DNA from: RAM1 sp050247515
GTDB lineage: Bacteria; Pseudomonadota; Gammaproteobacteria; Burkholderiales; Burkholderiaceae_C
DNA: 64,000 nt
Reading direction: 5' to 3'
Assembly: GCA_050247515.1 (NCBI GenBank)
Contig: JBFWUB010000023.1
Location: 1-64,000 of the forward strand
Part shown: positions 51,261 to 59,674 of the stretch, piece after piece
Position numbering within the stretch: the stretch's first letter is position 1
Layout: each line of letters opens with the position of its first letter
Notes under the pieces: generated by a model
Databases searched by the model: none
What the model was told of the DNA's origin: nothing
The model's input: only the letters and a program-made list of their open reading frames with translations
Translations under genes and position numbers: made by a program

Positions 51261-51369
51261 TAAGAAAAACAAGCACTGGCGCGGCTTGCAGCCGCATCAC
51301 CAGTCGCCGGCCAGCCGCCCGGTATGATTCGCCGCTCCTTCCCGCAGTACCTCGCCCCCCAATTTCCGC

Positions 51370-53457
51370 ATGTCCGCCGGCCTCAACCTTGCCCAACAGG
51401 AAGCTGTGAACTACATGCACGGGCCCTGCCTGGTGCTGGCGGGTGCGGGCTCGGGCAAGACGCGCGTGATCACGCACAAAATCGGCCGGCTGATCAGCGC
51501 GGGGCTGGCGCCGCAGCAGATTGCGGCCATCACCTTCACCAACAAGGCCGCGGCCGAGATGCGCGAGCGGGCCAAAAGCCTGATTGGCCGTGATGCGAAA
51601 AAGGTGGTGATCTGCACCTTTCACGCCCTGGGCGTGCGCATGATGCGTGAAGACGGCTCGGTGCTGGGCCTGAAGCCGCAGTTCAGCATCCTGGACAGCG
51701 ATGACGTGACCAGCATCCTGAAGGACGCCGGCGGCACCACCGACGCGGCCACGGCCCGTCAATGGCAATGGACCATCAGCCTGTGGAAGAACATGGGGCT
51801 GAACGCCGCCCAGGCTGAAGCACAGGCCCGGGACGACAACGAGCGCGTGACGGCCCGCATCATGGCCCGCTATGAGGAGCGCCTGGCCGCCTACCAGAGC
51901 GTGGACTTTGACGACCTGATCGGCCTGCCGCTGAAGCTGTTGAAGGACCACCCGCAAGTGCGCGAGAAATGGCAGGCCCAGCTGGGCCATGTACTGGTCG
52001 ATGAATACCAGGACACCAACGCCACGCAGTACGAGGTGCTCAAGCTGCTGGTGGGTGAACGCGGGCGCTTTACCGCCGTGGGTGACGACGACCAGAGCAT
52101 TTACGGCTGGCGCGGCGCCACGCTGGACAACCTCAAGAAGCTGCCGATCGACTTCCCCCAGCTCAAGGTCATCAAGCTGGAGCAGAACTACCGCAGCACC
52201 AGCGCCATCCTGCGCGCGGCCAACAACGTGATCGGCCCCAACCCCAAGCTGTTCCCCAAGACGCTGTTTTCCGAACTGGGCGAAGGCGAGCCGGTGCGCG
52301 TGGTGGACGCCGACAACGAAGAGCATGAGGCCGAGCGCGCGGTGGCACGCATCCAGTCGATCCGCGCCAATGGCTCCGCCCAGGCGTGGCGCAGCTTTGC
52401 CGTGCTGTACCGCGCCAACCACCAGGCCCGCGTGCTGGAGCAGGCCCTGCGCAAGGCGGCCATCCCCTACAAGGTCTCGGGCGGCCAGAGTTTTTTCGAG
52501 CGCGCGGAGATCAAGGACCTGTGCGCCTGGTTCCGCCTGTGGGTCAACAACGACGACGACCCCGCCTTCCTGCGCGCCATCACCAGCCCCAGGCGCGGCA
52601 TTGGGCATACCACGCTGCAGAACCTGGGCACCTTCGCCAGCAAGTACAAGGTGAGCCTGTTCGAGGCGCTGTTCTCGTCATCGCTGGGCTCGGCGCTGCC
52701 GACCAAGGCCGTGGGCAGCCTGCACGAGTTCGGCCGCTATGTGAACGACCTGGAATTCCGCGCGCGCCAGACCACGGGTGCCGAGGACGCCCGCGCCTTC
52801 ATGATGGACTGGCTCAAGGAGATCGGCTACGAAAAGCACCTGTACGACGGCGAGGACAGCGAGAAGCTGGCCGCCGCCCGCTGGACCAACGTGCTCGATT
52901 TCTGCGACTGGATGAGCCAGCGTTGCGGCGGCACCATCGACGACACGGCCGGCGTGACTTTGGAGTCGGACAAGAAAAGCCTGCTGGAAGTGGCGCAGAC
53001 CATTGCCCTGCTGTCCACCATCAATGAACGCGAGCAGGACCAGGACGTGGTGACGCTGTCCACCCTGCACGCGGCCAAGGGGCTGGAGTGGCCGCACGTG
53101 ATGCTGGTGGGCGTGACCGAGGGCATGCTGCCCTTCAAGCTGGGCGATGATGACAACCCCACCGGCCGCGCCGACGGCCCCATGAGCGAGGGTATCCTGC
53201 AGCGCCTGCAGGAAGAGCGCCGCCTGATGTATGTGGGCATTACCCGCGCGCAGCGCAGCCTGGCCGTGAGCTGGACCAAGCGGCGCAAGAAGGGGCGCGA
53301 GATGGTGGCCGCCCAGCCCAGCCGTTTCATTGCCGAGATGGCGCTGGACAAGACCACGGCCAGGGAAGACCCGCGCGAAAAGCTCAAGGCCCTGCGCGCG
53401 GAGTTTGCCAAAAAGGCCCTGGACACCGCCGCGGCTGCGGCCGCCAGCGCGCCATGA
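51370..53457 (+). CDS. rep: ATP-dependent DNA helicase Rep (UvrD family)
   Basis: A 695-aa superfamily 1A 3'-5' helicase that helps forks pass through protein blocks. Walker A is GAGSGKT (25-31). Motif II is VDEYQDTN, and later motifs include DDDQSIYGWRGA, LEQNYRST and TLHAAKGLEW, then EERRLMYVGITRAQ. The length and GSVLGLKPQFSILDSDD favour Rep over UvrD. The next gene overlaps by 4 bp. Confidence 0.93.
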   Translation: MSAGLNLAQQEAVNYMHGPCLVLAGAGSGKTRVITHKIGRLISAGLAPQQIAAITFTNKAAAEMRERAKSLIGRDAKKVVICTFHALGVRMMREDGSVLGLKPQFSILDSDDVTSILKDAGGTTDAATARQWQWTISLWKNMGLNAAQAEAQARDDNERVTARIMARYEERLAAYQSVDFDDLIGLPLKLLKDHPQVREKWQAQLGHVLVDEYQDTNATQYEVLKLLVGERGRFTAVGDDDQSIYGWRGATLDNLKKLPIDFPQLKVIKLEQNYRSTSAILRAANNVIGPNPKLFPKTLFSELGEGEPVRVVDADNEEHEAERAVARIQSIRANGSAQAWRSFAVLYRANHQARVLEQALRKAAIPYKVSGGQSFFERAEIKDLCAWFRLWVNNDDDPAFLRAITSPRRGIGHTTLQNLGTFASKYKVSLFEALFSSSLGSALPTKAVGSLHEFGRYVNDLEFRARQTTGAEDARAFMMDWLKEIGYEKHLYDGEDSEKLAAARWTNVLDFCDWMSQRCGGTIDDTAGVTLESDKKSLLEVAQTIALLSTINEREQDQDVVTLSTLHAAKGLEWPHVMLVGVTEGMLPFKLGDDDNPTGRADGPMSEGILQRLQEERRLMYVGITRAQRSLAVSWTKRRKKGREMVAAQPSRFIAEMALDKTTAREDPREKLKALRAEFAKKALDTAAAAAASAP

Positions 53458-53870
53458 AGCCGATCACCGTCGCCGCGCTGCTGGCGGGGCTTGCCTGTGG
53501 AGGCGCGTCGGCGTGCCCCGCAGCGGCCGACCTCACCCCCGCCCACCTGTGGGGCCTGTGGCGCGTGAGCTTTGAAGGCGGGGGCAGCCCGCCCACCAGC
53601 GCCACCGTGCTGTTTGAAAAGCACCCCGAGCGCACCGAAAGCGTGCGCGGCGCCATCAACCGCGACAGCGTGCAGTCGCTGCTGGCGGGCGACGTGGACG
53701 AAGGCGTGCTGGCGCTGGATGAATCAGACGACGGCCTACAAATTACCGCCGTATGGTCTGGTAACGTCGCCGACACATCTTGCGGCAAGGAATTCACCGG
53801 CATATGGCGACGCTCCAAAGACAACACCGAACGCAGCTTCGTGCTGCGCAAGCTGCCGGGCTGGCAGTAG
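53454..53870 (+). CDS. Small exported protein of unknown function
   Basis: A 138-aa protein with a signal peptide (MKPITVAALLAGLACGGASA). The mature part has a short beta-rich layout: LTPAHLWGLWRVSFEGGG, then ATVLFEKHPE, then LQITAVWSG and the terminal EFTGIWRRSKDNTERSFVLR. The pattern recalls small lipocalin-like or secreted-inhibitor folds, but no family is assigned. The start overlaps the rep stop by 4 bp, and the last 67 nt overlap the pldA start. Confidence 0.7.
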   Translation: MKPITVAALLAGLACGGASACPAAADLTPAHLWGLWRVSFEGGGSPPTSATVLFEKHPERTESVRGAINRDSVQSLLAGDVDEGVLALDESDDGLQITAVWSGNVADTSCGKEFTGIWRRSKDNTERSFVLRKLPGWQ

Positions 53871-55003
53871 CCGCGCTGGCCAGCGCCTGGCCTGCGCAGG
53901 CCCAGACCGTGCCACCCGCGCGGGGCGAGACCGGCTGGCAGGCCTGCATGGCCACCGCCGACAGCGGCGCGCGCCTGGCGTGTTTTGACCAATGGGCCAA
54001 GCAGCAGCCCCAGCCAGGTACCACGGCCGCCGCAGCGGGGACGGGTGCGGCGTCCGCTGCCAACAACCCTGCCACCGAAACACCGGTGCAACCCCTGATC
54101 CCGGCCACCCGCGTGATTTCCATCACCTCTGAAAAGGGTTGCCATGACCCGCAATACTCCAACCTGTCGCGCTTCTGGGAACTGGAAGCGGGCAGCGACT
54201 GCGGTACCTTCGGCATCCGCGGCTACCGGCCCATCAGCGTGTCACTGATCTCGGCCACCAGCGTGAACACGTTGCCCACCTCGGGCAACCCGGCCAACAA
54301 CGCACTGGCCGCCACGGCCTACCGCAAGACCGAGACACGCATCCAGCTGTCGGTGCGCACCAAGCTGGCCCAGGGCATCCTGACCGGCGGCCACCCCACG
54401 CTGAAAGACTCGCTGTGGTTCGGTTACACGCAGCAGTCTTACTGGCAGCTGTTCAACGGCGGCATCTCGCGGCCGTTTCGCAGCACCGACCACGAGCCTG
54501 AGGCGGTGTACGTGTACCCCAGCGACTTTTCGCTGCCCGGCGGCTGGCGCATGCGCTACAGCGGCCTGGGCGTGGTGCACCAGTCCAACGGCCAGGCGCT
54601 GCCCCTGTCGCGCAGCTGGAACCGCGTTTACCTGATGGCCGGCGCCGAAAAGGACAACACCGCCCGCATCCAGGCCCGCATCTGGAAACGCCTGCACGAA
54701 AGCAGCAACACCGACGACAACCCCGGCATCAGCGACTACATCGGGCGCGCCGAGCTGTCGGGCTATTGGGACGTGGACAAGCGCAACACCGTGGGCGCCA
54801 CGCTGCGCCATTCGCTGCGCTCGGCCGGCAATGGCTCGGCACGGCTGGAATGGCTGCGCACCTTGGGGTCCGGCGCAGCCAACGGCCCTGTCAATGACCT
54901 GCGGCTGCATCTGCAGCTGTTCAGCGGCTATGGCGACAGCCTGCTGGACTACAACCGCCGGCGCACCGTGTTGAGCGTGGGCCTGAGCCTGGTCGACTGG
55001 TAG
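53804..55003 (+). CDS. pldA: Outer-membrane phospholipase A
   Basis: A 399-aa beta-barrel enzyme of the OMPLA family that hydrolyses phospholipids in a disturbed outer membrane. The signal peptide at ~1-34 ends AQAQ. Residues ~35-100 are a low-complexity Ala/Pro/Thr spacer. The barrel carries the catalytic motif HQSNGQ (H259, S261) and a later Asn in RSWNRVY (N273), matching the His-Ser-Asn triad; RPFRSTDHEPEAVYVYP is also conserved. The ATG at 53804 lies inside the previous gene (67-nt overlap); the only later in-frame Met would lose the signal. Confidence 0.88.
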   Translation: MATLQRQHRTQLRAAQAAGLAVAALASAWPAQAQTVPPARGETGWQACMATADSGARLACFDQWAKQQPQPGTTAAAAGTGAASAANNPATETPVQPLIPATRVISITSEKGCHDPQYSNLSRFWELEAGSDCGTFGIRGYRPISVSLISATSVNTLPTSGNPANNALAATAYRKTETRIQLSVRTKLAQGILTGGHPTLKDSLWFGYTQQSYWQLFNGGISRPFRSTDHEPEAVYVYPSDFSLPGGWRMRYSGLGVVHQSNGQALPLSRSWNRVYLMAGAEKDNTARIQARIWKRLHESSNTDDNPGISDYIGRAELSGYWDVDKRNTVGATLRHSLRSAGNGSARLEWLRTLGSGAANGPVNDLRLHLQLFSGYGDSLLDYNRRRTVLSVGLSLVDW

Positions 55004-55006
55004 GCC

Positions 55007-55966
55007 GTGGCGCGCGTCTTCATGCTCGGCGCCACCGGCACGATAGGGCGCGCCACGGTGCGCGCGCTGCTGCGCCAGGGGCATGAGGTGGTGTGTTTCG
55101 TGCGCCCGCGCAGCGCGACCGGCATGCTGCCCCCGGGCGCCACGGTGCGCCTGGGCGACGTGACCGCGCCGGCATCGCTGGCCCAGGACGGTTTGCGTGG
55201 CGAACGCTTTGACGCGCTGGTGTCCTGCCTGGCCTCGCGCACCGGCGCGCCGCGCGACGCCTGGGCCATCGACCACCTGGCCCATGTGCAGGCACTGCAG
55301 GCCGCGCGCGACGCCGGCGTGTCACAGGTGGTGCTGCTGTCGGCCATCTGCGTGCAAAAGCCGCTGCTGGCCTTCCAGCAGGCCAAACTGGCGTTCGAGC
55401 AGGCCCTGGTCAGCTCGGGCCTGACGTACTCCATCGTGCGGCCCACGGCGTTTTTCAAGTCGCTGTCGGGGCAGGTGGAACGCGTGCGCAGGGGCAAGCC
55501 CTTCCTGGTGTTTGGCGACGGCACACTGACCGCCTGCAAGCCCATCAGCGACGACGACCTGGCGGACTACATCGCCGGCTGCCTGGGTGACGCCACGCGG
55601 CACAACCGCATCCTGCCCATCGGCGGCCCGGGGCCCGCCATCACGCCGCGCCAGCAGGGCGAGCACCTGTTTGCGCTGCTGGGCCGGCCGCCGCGCTTCA
55701 CGCAGGTGCCGGTGACGCTGCTGGACGGCGTCATTGGCGTGCTGGGCGCGCTGGGGCATGCGGTGCCCGCGCTGGCGGCCAAGGCCGAGCTGGCCCGCAT
55801 CGGCCGCTACTACGCCACTGAATCCATGCTGGTACTTGACGCATCCACCGGCCGCTACAGCGCCGAAGCCACGCCCGGCACCGGCAGCGACACGCTGTTT
55901 GACTACTACGCCGCGCTGGTCAGGGGCGAAGCCACCGCCGAGCGCGGCGACCACGCGGTGTTCTGA
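55007..55966 (+). CDS. BciA-like divinyl (proto)chlorophyllide reductase family protein
   Basis: A 319-aa NAD(P)H-binding Rossmann protein with FMLGATGTIGRATVRALL at the N-terminus and the segments VRPTAFFKSLSGQVERVRRG and FGDGTLTACKPISDDDLADY, which I associate with BciA, the 8-vinyl reductase of bacteriochlorophyll synthesis. No other pigment genes are in the window. The gene may be a housekeeping relative or a remnant of a phototrophic ancestry. The start is GTG, 3 nt after the pldA stop, suggesting coupling with pldA. Confidence 0.7.
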   Translation: MARVFMLGATGTIGRATVRALLRQGHEVVCFVRPRSATGMLPPGATVRLGDVTAPASLAQDGLRGERFDALVSCLASRTGAPRDAWAIDHLAHVQALQAARDAGVSQVVLLSAICVQKPLLAFQQAKLAFEQALVSSGLTYSIVRPTAFFKSLSGQVERVRRGKPFLVFGDGTLTACKPISDDDLADYIAGCLGDATRHNRILPIGGPGPAITPRQQGEHLFALLGRPPRFTQVPVTLLDGVIGVLGALGHAVPALAAKAELARIGRYYATESMLVLDASTGRYSAEATPGTGSDTLFDYYAALVRGEATAERGDHAVF

Positions 55967-55984
55967 GCCGCGCTGCAGCGCAGG

Positions 55985-56788
55985 CTAGAGCTTGAAGTCG
56001 TAGTCCACCGTGATCGGCGCATGGTCAGAGAATTTCTCGGCCTTGTAGATCGCTTCAGTGCGCGCCAGCGCGGCCAGCGCCGGCGTGGCCAGGTGGTAGT
56101 CCAGCCGCCAGCCCACGTTGTTCAGGTAGGCCTGGCCGCGGTTGCTCCACCAGGTGTACGCCGTGTCGGTGGCGGTGGGCTGCAACTGGCGGTACACGTC
56201 CACCAGGCCGGTGTGGGTCAACAGGTTCGTCATCCACGCCCGCTCCTCGGGCAGGAAGCCGCTGTTTTTCTGGTTGCTGCGCCAGTTTTTCAGGTCGATG
56301 TTCTGGTGGGCGATGTTCACGTCGCCGCACAGGATGAAATCGCGTTGCTGCTTCAGCGCTGACAGATGCGGCTCGAATTCCGCCAGGAAGCGGAACTTGG
56401 CCTGCTGGCGTTCCTCGCCCGACGAGCCGCTGGGAAAGTACGCGCTGATCAGCGACAGCTTGCGCTGCGGCGTGTCAAAGCGCAGCTCCACGTAACGGCC
56501 CTCGGCATCAAACTCGCTGGAGCCGTAACCCACAACCACGTCGCTGGGCTCATGGCGCGTGTACACGGCCACGCCGGAATAGCCTTTTTTCTGCGCAAAG
56601 TGAAAGTGCCCCTTGAGCCCCGCCAGGGCTTCGAACCGGCCGCTCACATCCGCCGCCTGGGCCTTGACTTCCTGCACGCAAATACAATCCGGGGCGGCTT
56701 TGGCAATCCAGGCTTCAACGCCCTTGGTGGCGGCGGAACGGATGCCGTTGAGGTTGAGGCTGGTTAACTTGAACAAGGAATTCCCCAT
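55985..56788 (-). CDS. xth: Exodeoxyribonuclease III
   Basis: A ~267-aa AP endonuclease / 3'-5' exonuclease for base-excision repair. Active-site motifs are LTSLNLNGIRSA, CVQEVKA (metal-binding Glu), the GDVNIAHQNIDL region (Asp-x-Asn), DTAYTWWSNRG, and YHLATPAL, then FSDHAPITVDY (catalytic Asp-His). The ATG at 56788 gives MGNSLFKLTSL; a TTG start 4 codons later is also possible. The ATG overlaps the divergent pyrE ATG by 2 bp. Confidence 0.92.
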   Translation of the reverse strand: MGNSLFKLTSLNLNGIRSAATKGVEAWIAKAAPDCICVQEVKAQAADVSGRFEALAGLKGHFHFAQKKGYSGVAVYTRHEPSDVVVGYGSSEFDAEGRYVELRFDTPQRKLSLISAYFPSGSSGEERQQAKFRFLAEFEPHLSALKQQRDFILCGDVNIAHQNIDLKNWRSNQKNSGFLPEERAWMTNLLTHTGLVDVYRQLQPTATDTAYTWWSNRGQAYLNNVGWRLDYHLATPALAALARTEAIYKAEKFSDHAPITVDYDFKL

Positions 56789-57482
56789 GGTGGTTGATAC
56801 GGGCATGAACGCCAACGCCGATGCCCTGGCGCAGGATTTCGTGCAGTTTGCGGTGGATTCGGGCGTGCTGCGCTTTGGCGAGTTCAAGACCAAGGCGGGC
56901 CGCATGTCGCCCTATTTCTTCAACGCCGGCCTGTTTGACGACGGCGCCAAGCTCGGCCGGCTGGCGCAATTCTATGCACAGCGCATCATCGCCTCGGGCA
57001 TTGAATTCGACATGCTGTTTGGCCCTGCGTACAAGGGCATTCCCCTGGGCGCGGCCGTGGCCGTGGAGCTGGCGCGCCAGGGCCGCAACGTGCCCTTTGC
57101 CTACAACCGCAAGGAAGCCAAGGACCATGGTGAAGGCGGCACCCTGGTCGGCGCACCGCTCAGGGGCCGCGTGCTGATCGTGGACGACGTGATGTCCGCC
57201 GGCACCGCCGCGCGCGAATCCATCGCCATCATCCGGGCTGCGGGCGCCACGCCCCACGCCGTGGCCATCGCCCTGGACCGCCAGGAAAAGGCCACCGAGG
57301 GCGGCCGCGACGTGGACCACAGCGCGGTGCAGTACGTGCGCAACCAGCTGGGCCTGCAGGTGTGCGCCATTGCGCGGCTGGCCGACCTGCTGGCCTACCT
57401 GCAACGTCAATCGGGCGACAGCCTGGGCCAGCACCACGCGGCGGTTCTTGCCTACAGGCAGACCTACGGCGTGAGCGACTGA
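56787..57482 (+). CDS. pyrE: Orotate phosphoribosyltransferase
   Basis: A 231-aa cytoplasmic enzyme that makes OMP from orotate and PRPP in pyrimidine synthesis. The PRPP-binding motif VLIVDDVMSAGTAARESIAI is intact, as are FKTKAGRMSPYFFNAGLFDD, AYKGIPLGAAVA and the flexible loop NRKEAKDHGEGG. AAGGAA lies 6 nt before the ATG at 56787, supporting that start over ATG 56805. It is divergent from xth with overlapping start codons. Confidence 0.95.
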   Translation: MVVDTGMNANADALAQDFVQFAVDSGVLRFGEFKTKAGRMSPYFFNAGLFDDGAKLGRLAQFYAQRIIASGIEFDMLFGPAYKGIPLGAAVAVELARQGRNVPFAYNRKEAKDHGEGGTLVGAPLRGRVLIVDDVMSAGTAARESIAIIRAAGATPHAVAIALDRQEKATEGGRDVDHSAVQYVRNQLGLQVCAIARLADLLAYLQRQSGDSLGQHHAAVLAYRQTYGVSD

Positions 57483-57508
57483 GCCCGCGCGGCGACAGCA
57501 CGGCGCCC

Positions 57509-57540
57509 GTCAAATTAAATTGCACGCAATTTAATTTGAC
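57509..57540. promoter_or_regulatory. OhrR operator, perfect 14-bp arms
   Basis: GTCAAATTAAATTG, then CACG, then the exact reverse complement CAATTTAATTTGAC. This AT-rich palindrome ends 15 bp before the ohrR ATG and has the form of known OhrR operators, which often overlap the promoter. It would give autoregulation of ohrR together with control of ohr. Confidence 0.8.
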
Positions 57541-57555
57541 GCTACAATTCAACCC

Positions 57556-58017
57556 ATGGCAACGCCCAAGCTCCCGCAAAACCTCTCCGCCGACCAGGCC
57601 CTGCTGCTGGACAACCAGCTGTGCTTTGCCCTGTATTCAGCCTCGCTGGCCATGACCAGGCTGTACAAGCCGCTGCTGGACGAGCTGGGCCTGACCTACC
57701 CTCAATACATCGCCATGCTGGTGCTGTGGGAGCGCGACGGCCTCATGGTGTCCGAACTGGGCGAGCGGCTGTCGCTGGACTCCGGCACGCTCACTCCCTT
57801 GCTCAAGCGGCTCGAAGCGCTGGGCCTGGTGGCCCGCATCCGGGACGTGCAGGACGAGCGCCGCGTGCACATCACCCTCACACCCGCGGGGCGCAAACTC
57901 AAAACCCGCGCGGCCCGAATTCCGGGCTGCATCCTGGCGGCCAGCCAGTGCTCCATCCCCGAGCTGATTTCACTCACCCAGCAGGTGCAGGCCCTGCGCC
58001 AGCGCCTGACGGCCTGA
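57556..58017 (+). CDS. ohrR: MarR-family organic peroxide sensor OhrR, two-cysteine type
   Basis: A 153-aa repressor. The reactive cysteine is C23 in LLLDNQLCFALYSAS; C125 and C132 near the C-terminus (GCILAASQC) make it a two-cysteine OhrR like that of Xanthomonas, where hydroperoxide oxidation forms an inter-subunit disulfide and releases DNA. The winged helix covers ~45-115 (LTYPQYIAMLVLWERDG, then LDSGTLTPLLKRLEALGLV). The operator lies upstream and ohr downstream. Confidence 0.94.
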   Translation: MATPKLPQNLSADQALLLDNQLCFALYSASLAMTRLYKPLLDELGLTYPQYIAMLVLWERDGLMVSELGERLSLDSGTLTPLLKRLEALGLVARIRDVQDERRVHITLTPAGRKLKTRAARIPGCILAASQCSIPELISLTQQVQALRQRLTA

Positions 58018-58058
58018 CCCTTTTCCCTTTCCAACCACCACCCCCCAAGGAAACCACC

Positions 58059-58475
58059 ATGACCAAGCTCGACAAAGTCCTCTACACCGCCAAGGCCCAC
58101 ACCACCGGCGGTCGCGACGGTGCCTCCCGAACCGACGACGGCCGCCTGGACGTCACGCTGTCCTCGCCCGGCACCTCGGGCACGGGCACCAACCCCGAGC
58201 AGCTGTTCGCCGCCGGCTACAGCGCCTGCTTTATCGGCGCGATGAAGGCCGTGGCCGGCAAGATGAAGGTCGCGCTGCCGGCCGACCTGTCCATCGACGC
58301 CGAGGTGGACCTGGGCCCGATCCCCAACGCCTACGGCATTGCCGCCCGCCTGAACGTGAACCTGCCCGGCATGGACCGCGCCGCCGCCCAGGCCCTGATC
58401 GATGCCGCCCACCAGGTGTGCCCGTATTCCAACGCCACGCGCGGCAACATCGACGTGACCATCACCCTCGTCTGA
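58059..58475 (+). CDS. ohr: Organic hydroperoxide resistance protein
   Basis: A 138-aa thiol peroxidase of the OsmC/Ohr fold that reduces organic hydroperoxides. The two catalytic cysteines are C57 in YSACFIGAM and C121 in HQVCPYSNATRGN; R19 in GGRDG completes the active site with the Glu in NPEQLFAAGY. CAAGGAAA precedes the ATG at 58059. It lies 41 nt after ohrR, under the same operator. Confidence 0.95.
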   Translation: MTKLDKVLYTAKAHTTGGRDGASRTDDGRLDVTLSSPGTSGTGTNPEQLFAAGYSACFIGAMKAVAGKMKVALPADLSIDAEVDLGPIPNAYGIAARLNVNLPGMDRAAAQALIDAAHQVCPYSNATRGNIDVTITLV

Positions 58476-58500
58476 CCAGGCTTTTCCGGCTGTCACGAAT

Positions 58501-58531
58501 GCGGCCCGCCGGTCTTGAACCGGCGGGCCGC
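58501..58531 (+). terminator. GC-rich terminator hairpin after ohr
   Basis: GCGGCCCGCCGG, a 7-nt loop, then CCGGCGGGCCGC: a 12-bp perfect stem 25 nt after the ohr stop, followed by a weak T-rich tail (TTCGCTT). It separates the ohr unit from the next gene. Confidence 0.75.
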
Positions 58532-58549
58532 TTCGCTTAACGTGGGCGA

Positions 58550-59638
58550 ATGCCTACCACCACACTCCAGGTCCGCAAGGACAAACTGACCGAAACGCGC
58601 CTTGTCACCACCGAAGACGCTGCCCTGGCACCCGGCCAGGTGCGCGTGCGTGTCGAGCACTTCGCGCTCACGTCCAACAACATCACCTACGCCGCGTTTG
58701 GCGACGCCATGAACTACTGGCAGTTCTGGCCGACCGGCGAGGACGGCTGGGGCATCGTGCCCGTGTGGGGCTTTGCCACGGTGACGCAAAGCCTGCACCC
58801 CGGTGTAGCCGTGGGCGAGCGCCTGTACGGCTACTGGCCCACGGCCAGCAGCGCCGTGCTGCAGCCCGACCGCCTGAGCGAGGCCGGCTTCACCGACGCC
58901 GCGCCCCACCGGGCCGGCCTGCACGCGGTGTACAACCAGCTGCTGCGCTGCAACCGCGACCCGTTCTACACGCCAGACACTGAAGGCCCGCAGGCCCTGC
59001 TGCGCCCGCTGTTCGTCACCTCGTGGCTGATCGACGACTTCATGGCCGACAACGATTTCTTCGGCGCCAACGTGATGCTGCTGTCCAGCGCCTCCAGCAA
59101 GACGGCGTATGGCACGGCGTTCCAGCTCGCGCAGCGCCCGGGTGTGGAGGTGATCGGCCTCACGTCCCCCGCCAACAAGGCCTTCTGTGAACGCCTGGGC
59201 TGCTACACGCGTGTGCTGACCTACGACCAGCTGGACCAGGTGGCCGCGGACACGGCCTGCGTGTACGTGGACTTTGCCGGCAATGCGCCGCTGCGCCAGC
59301 AGATCCACACGCGGTTTGCCCAGCTCAAATACAGCTGCTCCATTGGCGGCACGCATGTGGAGCAGCTGGGCGGCGCCAAAGACCTGCCGGGGCCGCGCGC
59401 CACGCTGTTTTTTGCGCCCGCGCAGATCAAGAAACGCAATGCCGACTGGGGTGCGGCGGAACTGGGCAAACGCCTGGTGCAAGCCTGGCAGGCCTTCAGC
59501 GCACGCGCCACCGATGCGGCGGCGCCGTGGCTGGCGGTGCAAGAGCACAAGGGACCGCAGGCCGTCCAGGCCGCCTATGCCCAGGTGCTGCAAGGCAAGG
59601 GTGACCCGCGCGCGGGCCACATGCTGTCGCTGGGCTGA
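58550..59638 (+). CDS. DUF2855 family MDR-like protein
   Basis: A 362-aa protein resembling quinone-oxidoreductase/medium-chain dehydrogenases: an N-terminal GroES-like part (VRVRVEHFALTSNNITYAAF) and a Rossmann-like part (NVMLLSSASSKTAYGTAFQL, then VEVIGLTSPANKAFCERLG, then VYVDFAGNAPLRQQI). The usual GxGxxG glycines are absent, which is a feature of DUF2855. Activity is unknown. ATG at 58550, just after the ohr terminator. Confidence 0.78.
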   Translation: MPTTTLQVRKDKLTETRLVTTEDAALAPGQVRVRVEHFALTSNNITYAAFGDAMNYWQFWPTGEDGWGIVPVWGFATVTQSLHPGVAVGERLYGYWPTASSAVLQPDRLSEAGFTDAAPHRAGLHAVYNQLLRCNRDPFYTPDTEGPQALLRPLFVTSWLIDDFMADNDFFGANVMLLSSASSKTAYGTAFQLAQRPGVEVIGLTSPANKAFCERLGCYTRVLTYDQLDQVAADTACVYVDFAGNAPLRQQIHTRFAQLKYSCSIGGTHVEQLGGAKDLPGPRATLFFAPAQIKKRNADWGAAELGKRLVQAWQAFSARATDAAAPWLAVQEHKGPQAVQAAYAQVLQGKGDPRAGHMLSLG

Positions 59639-59674
59639 AAGCCCCGCATCAGCTTCGCGCGCGATGATGGCGCG

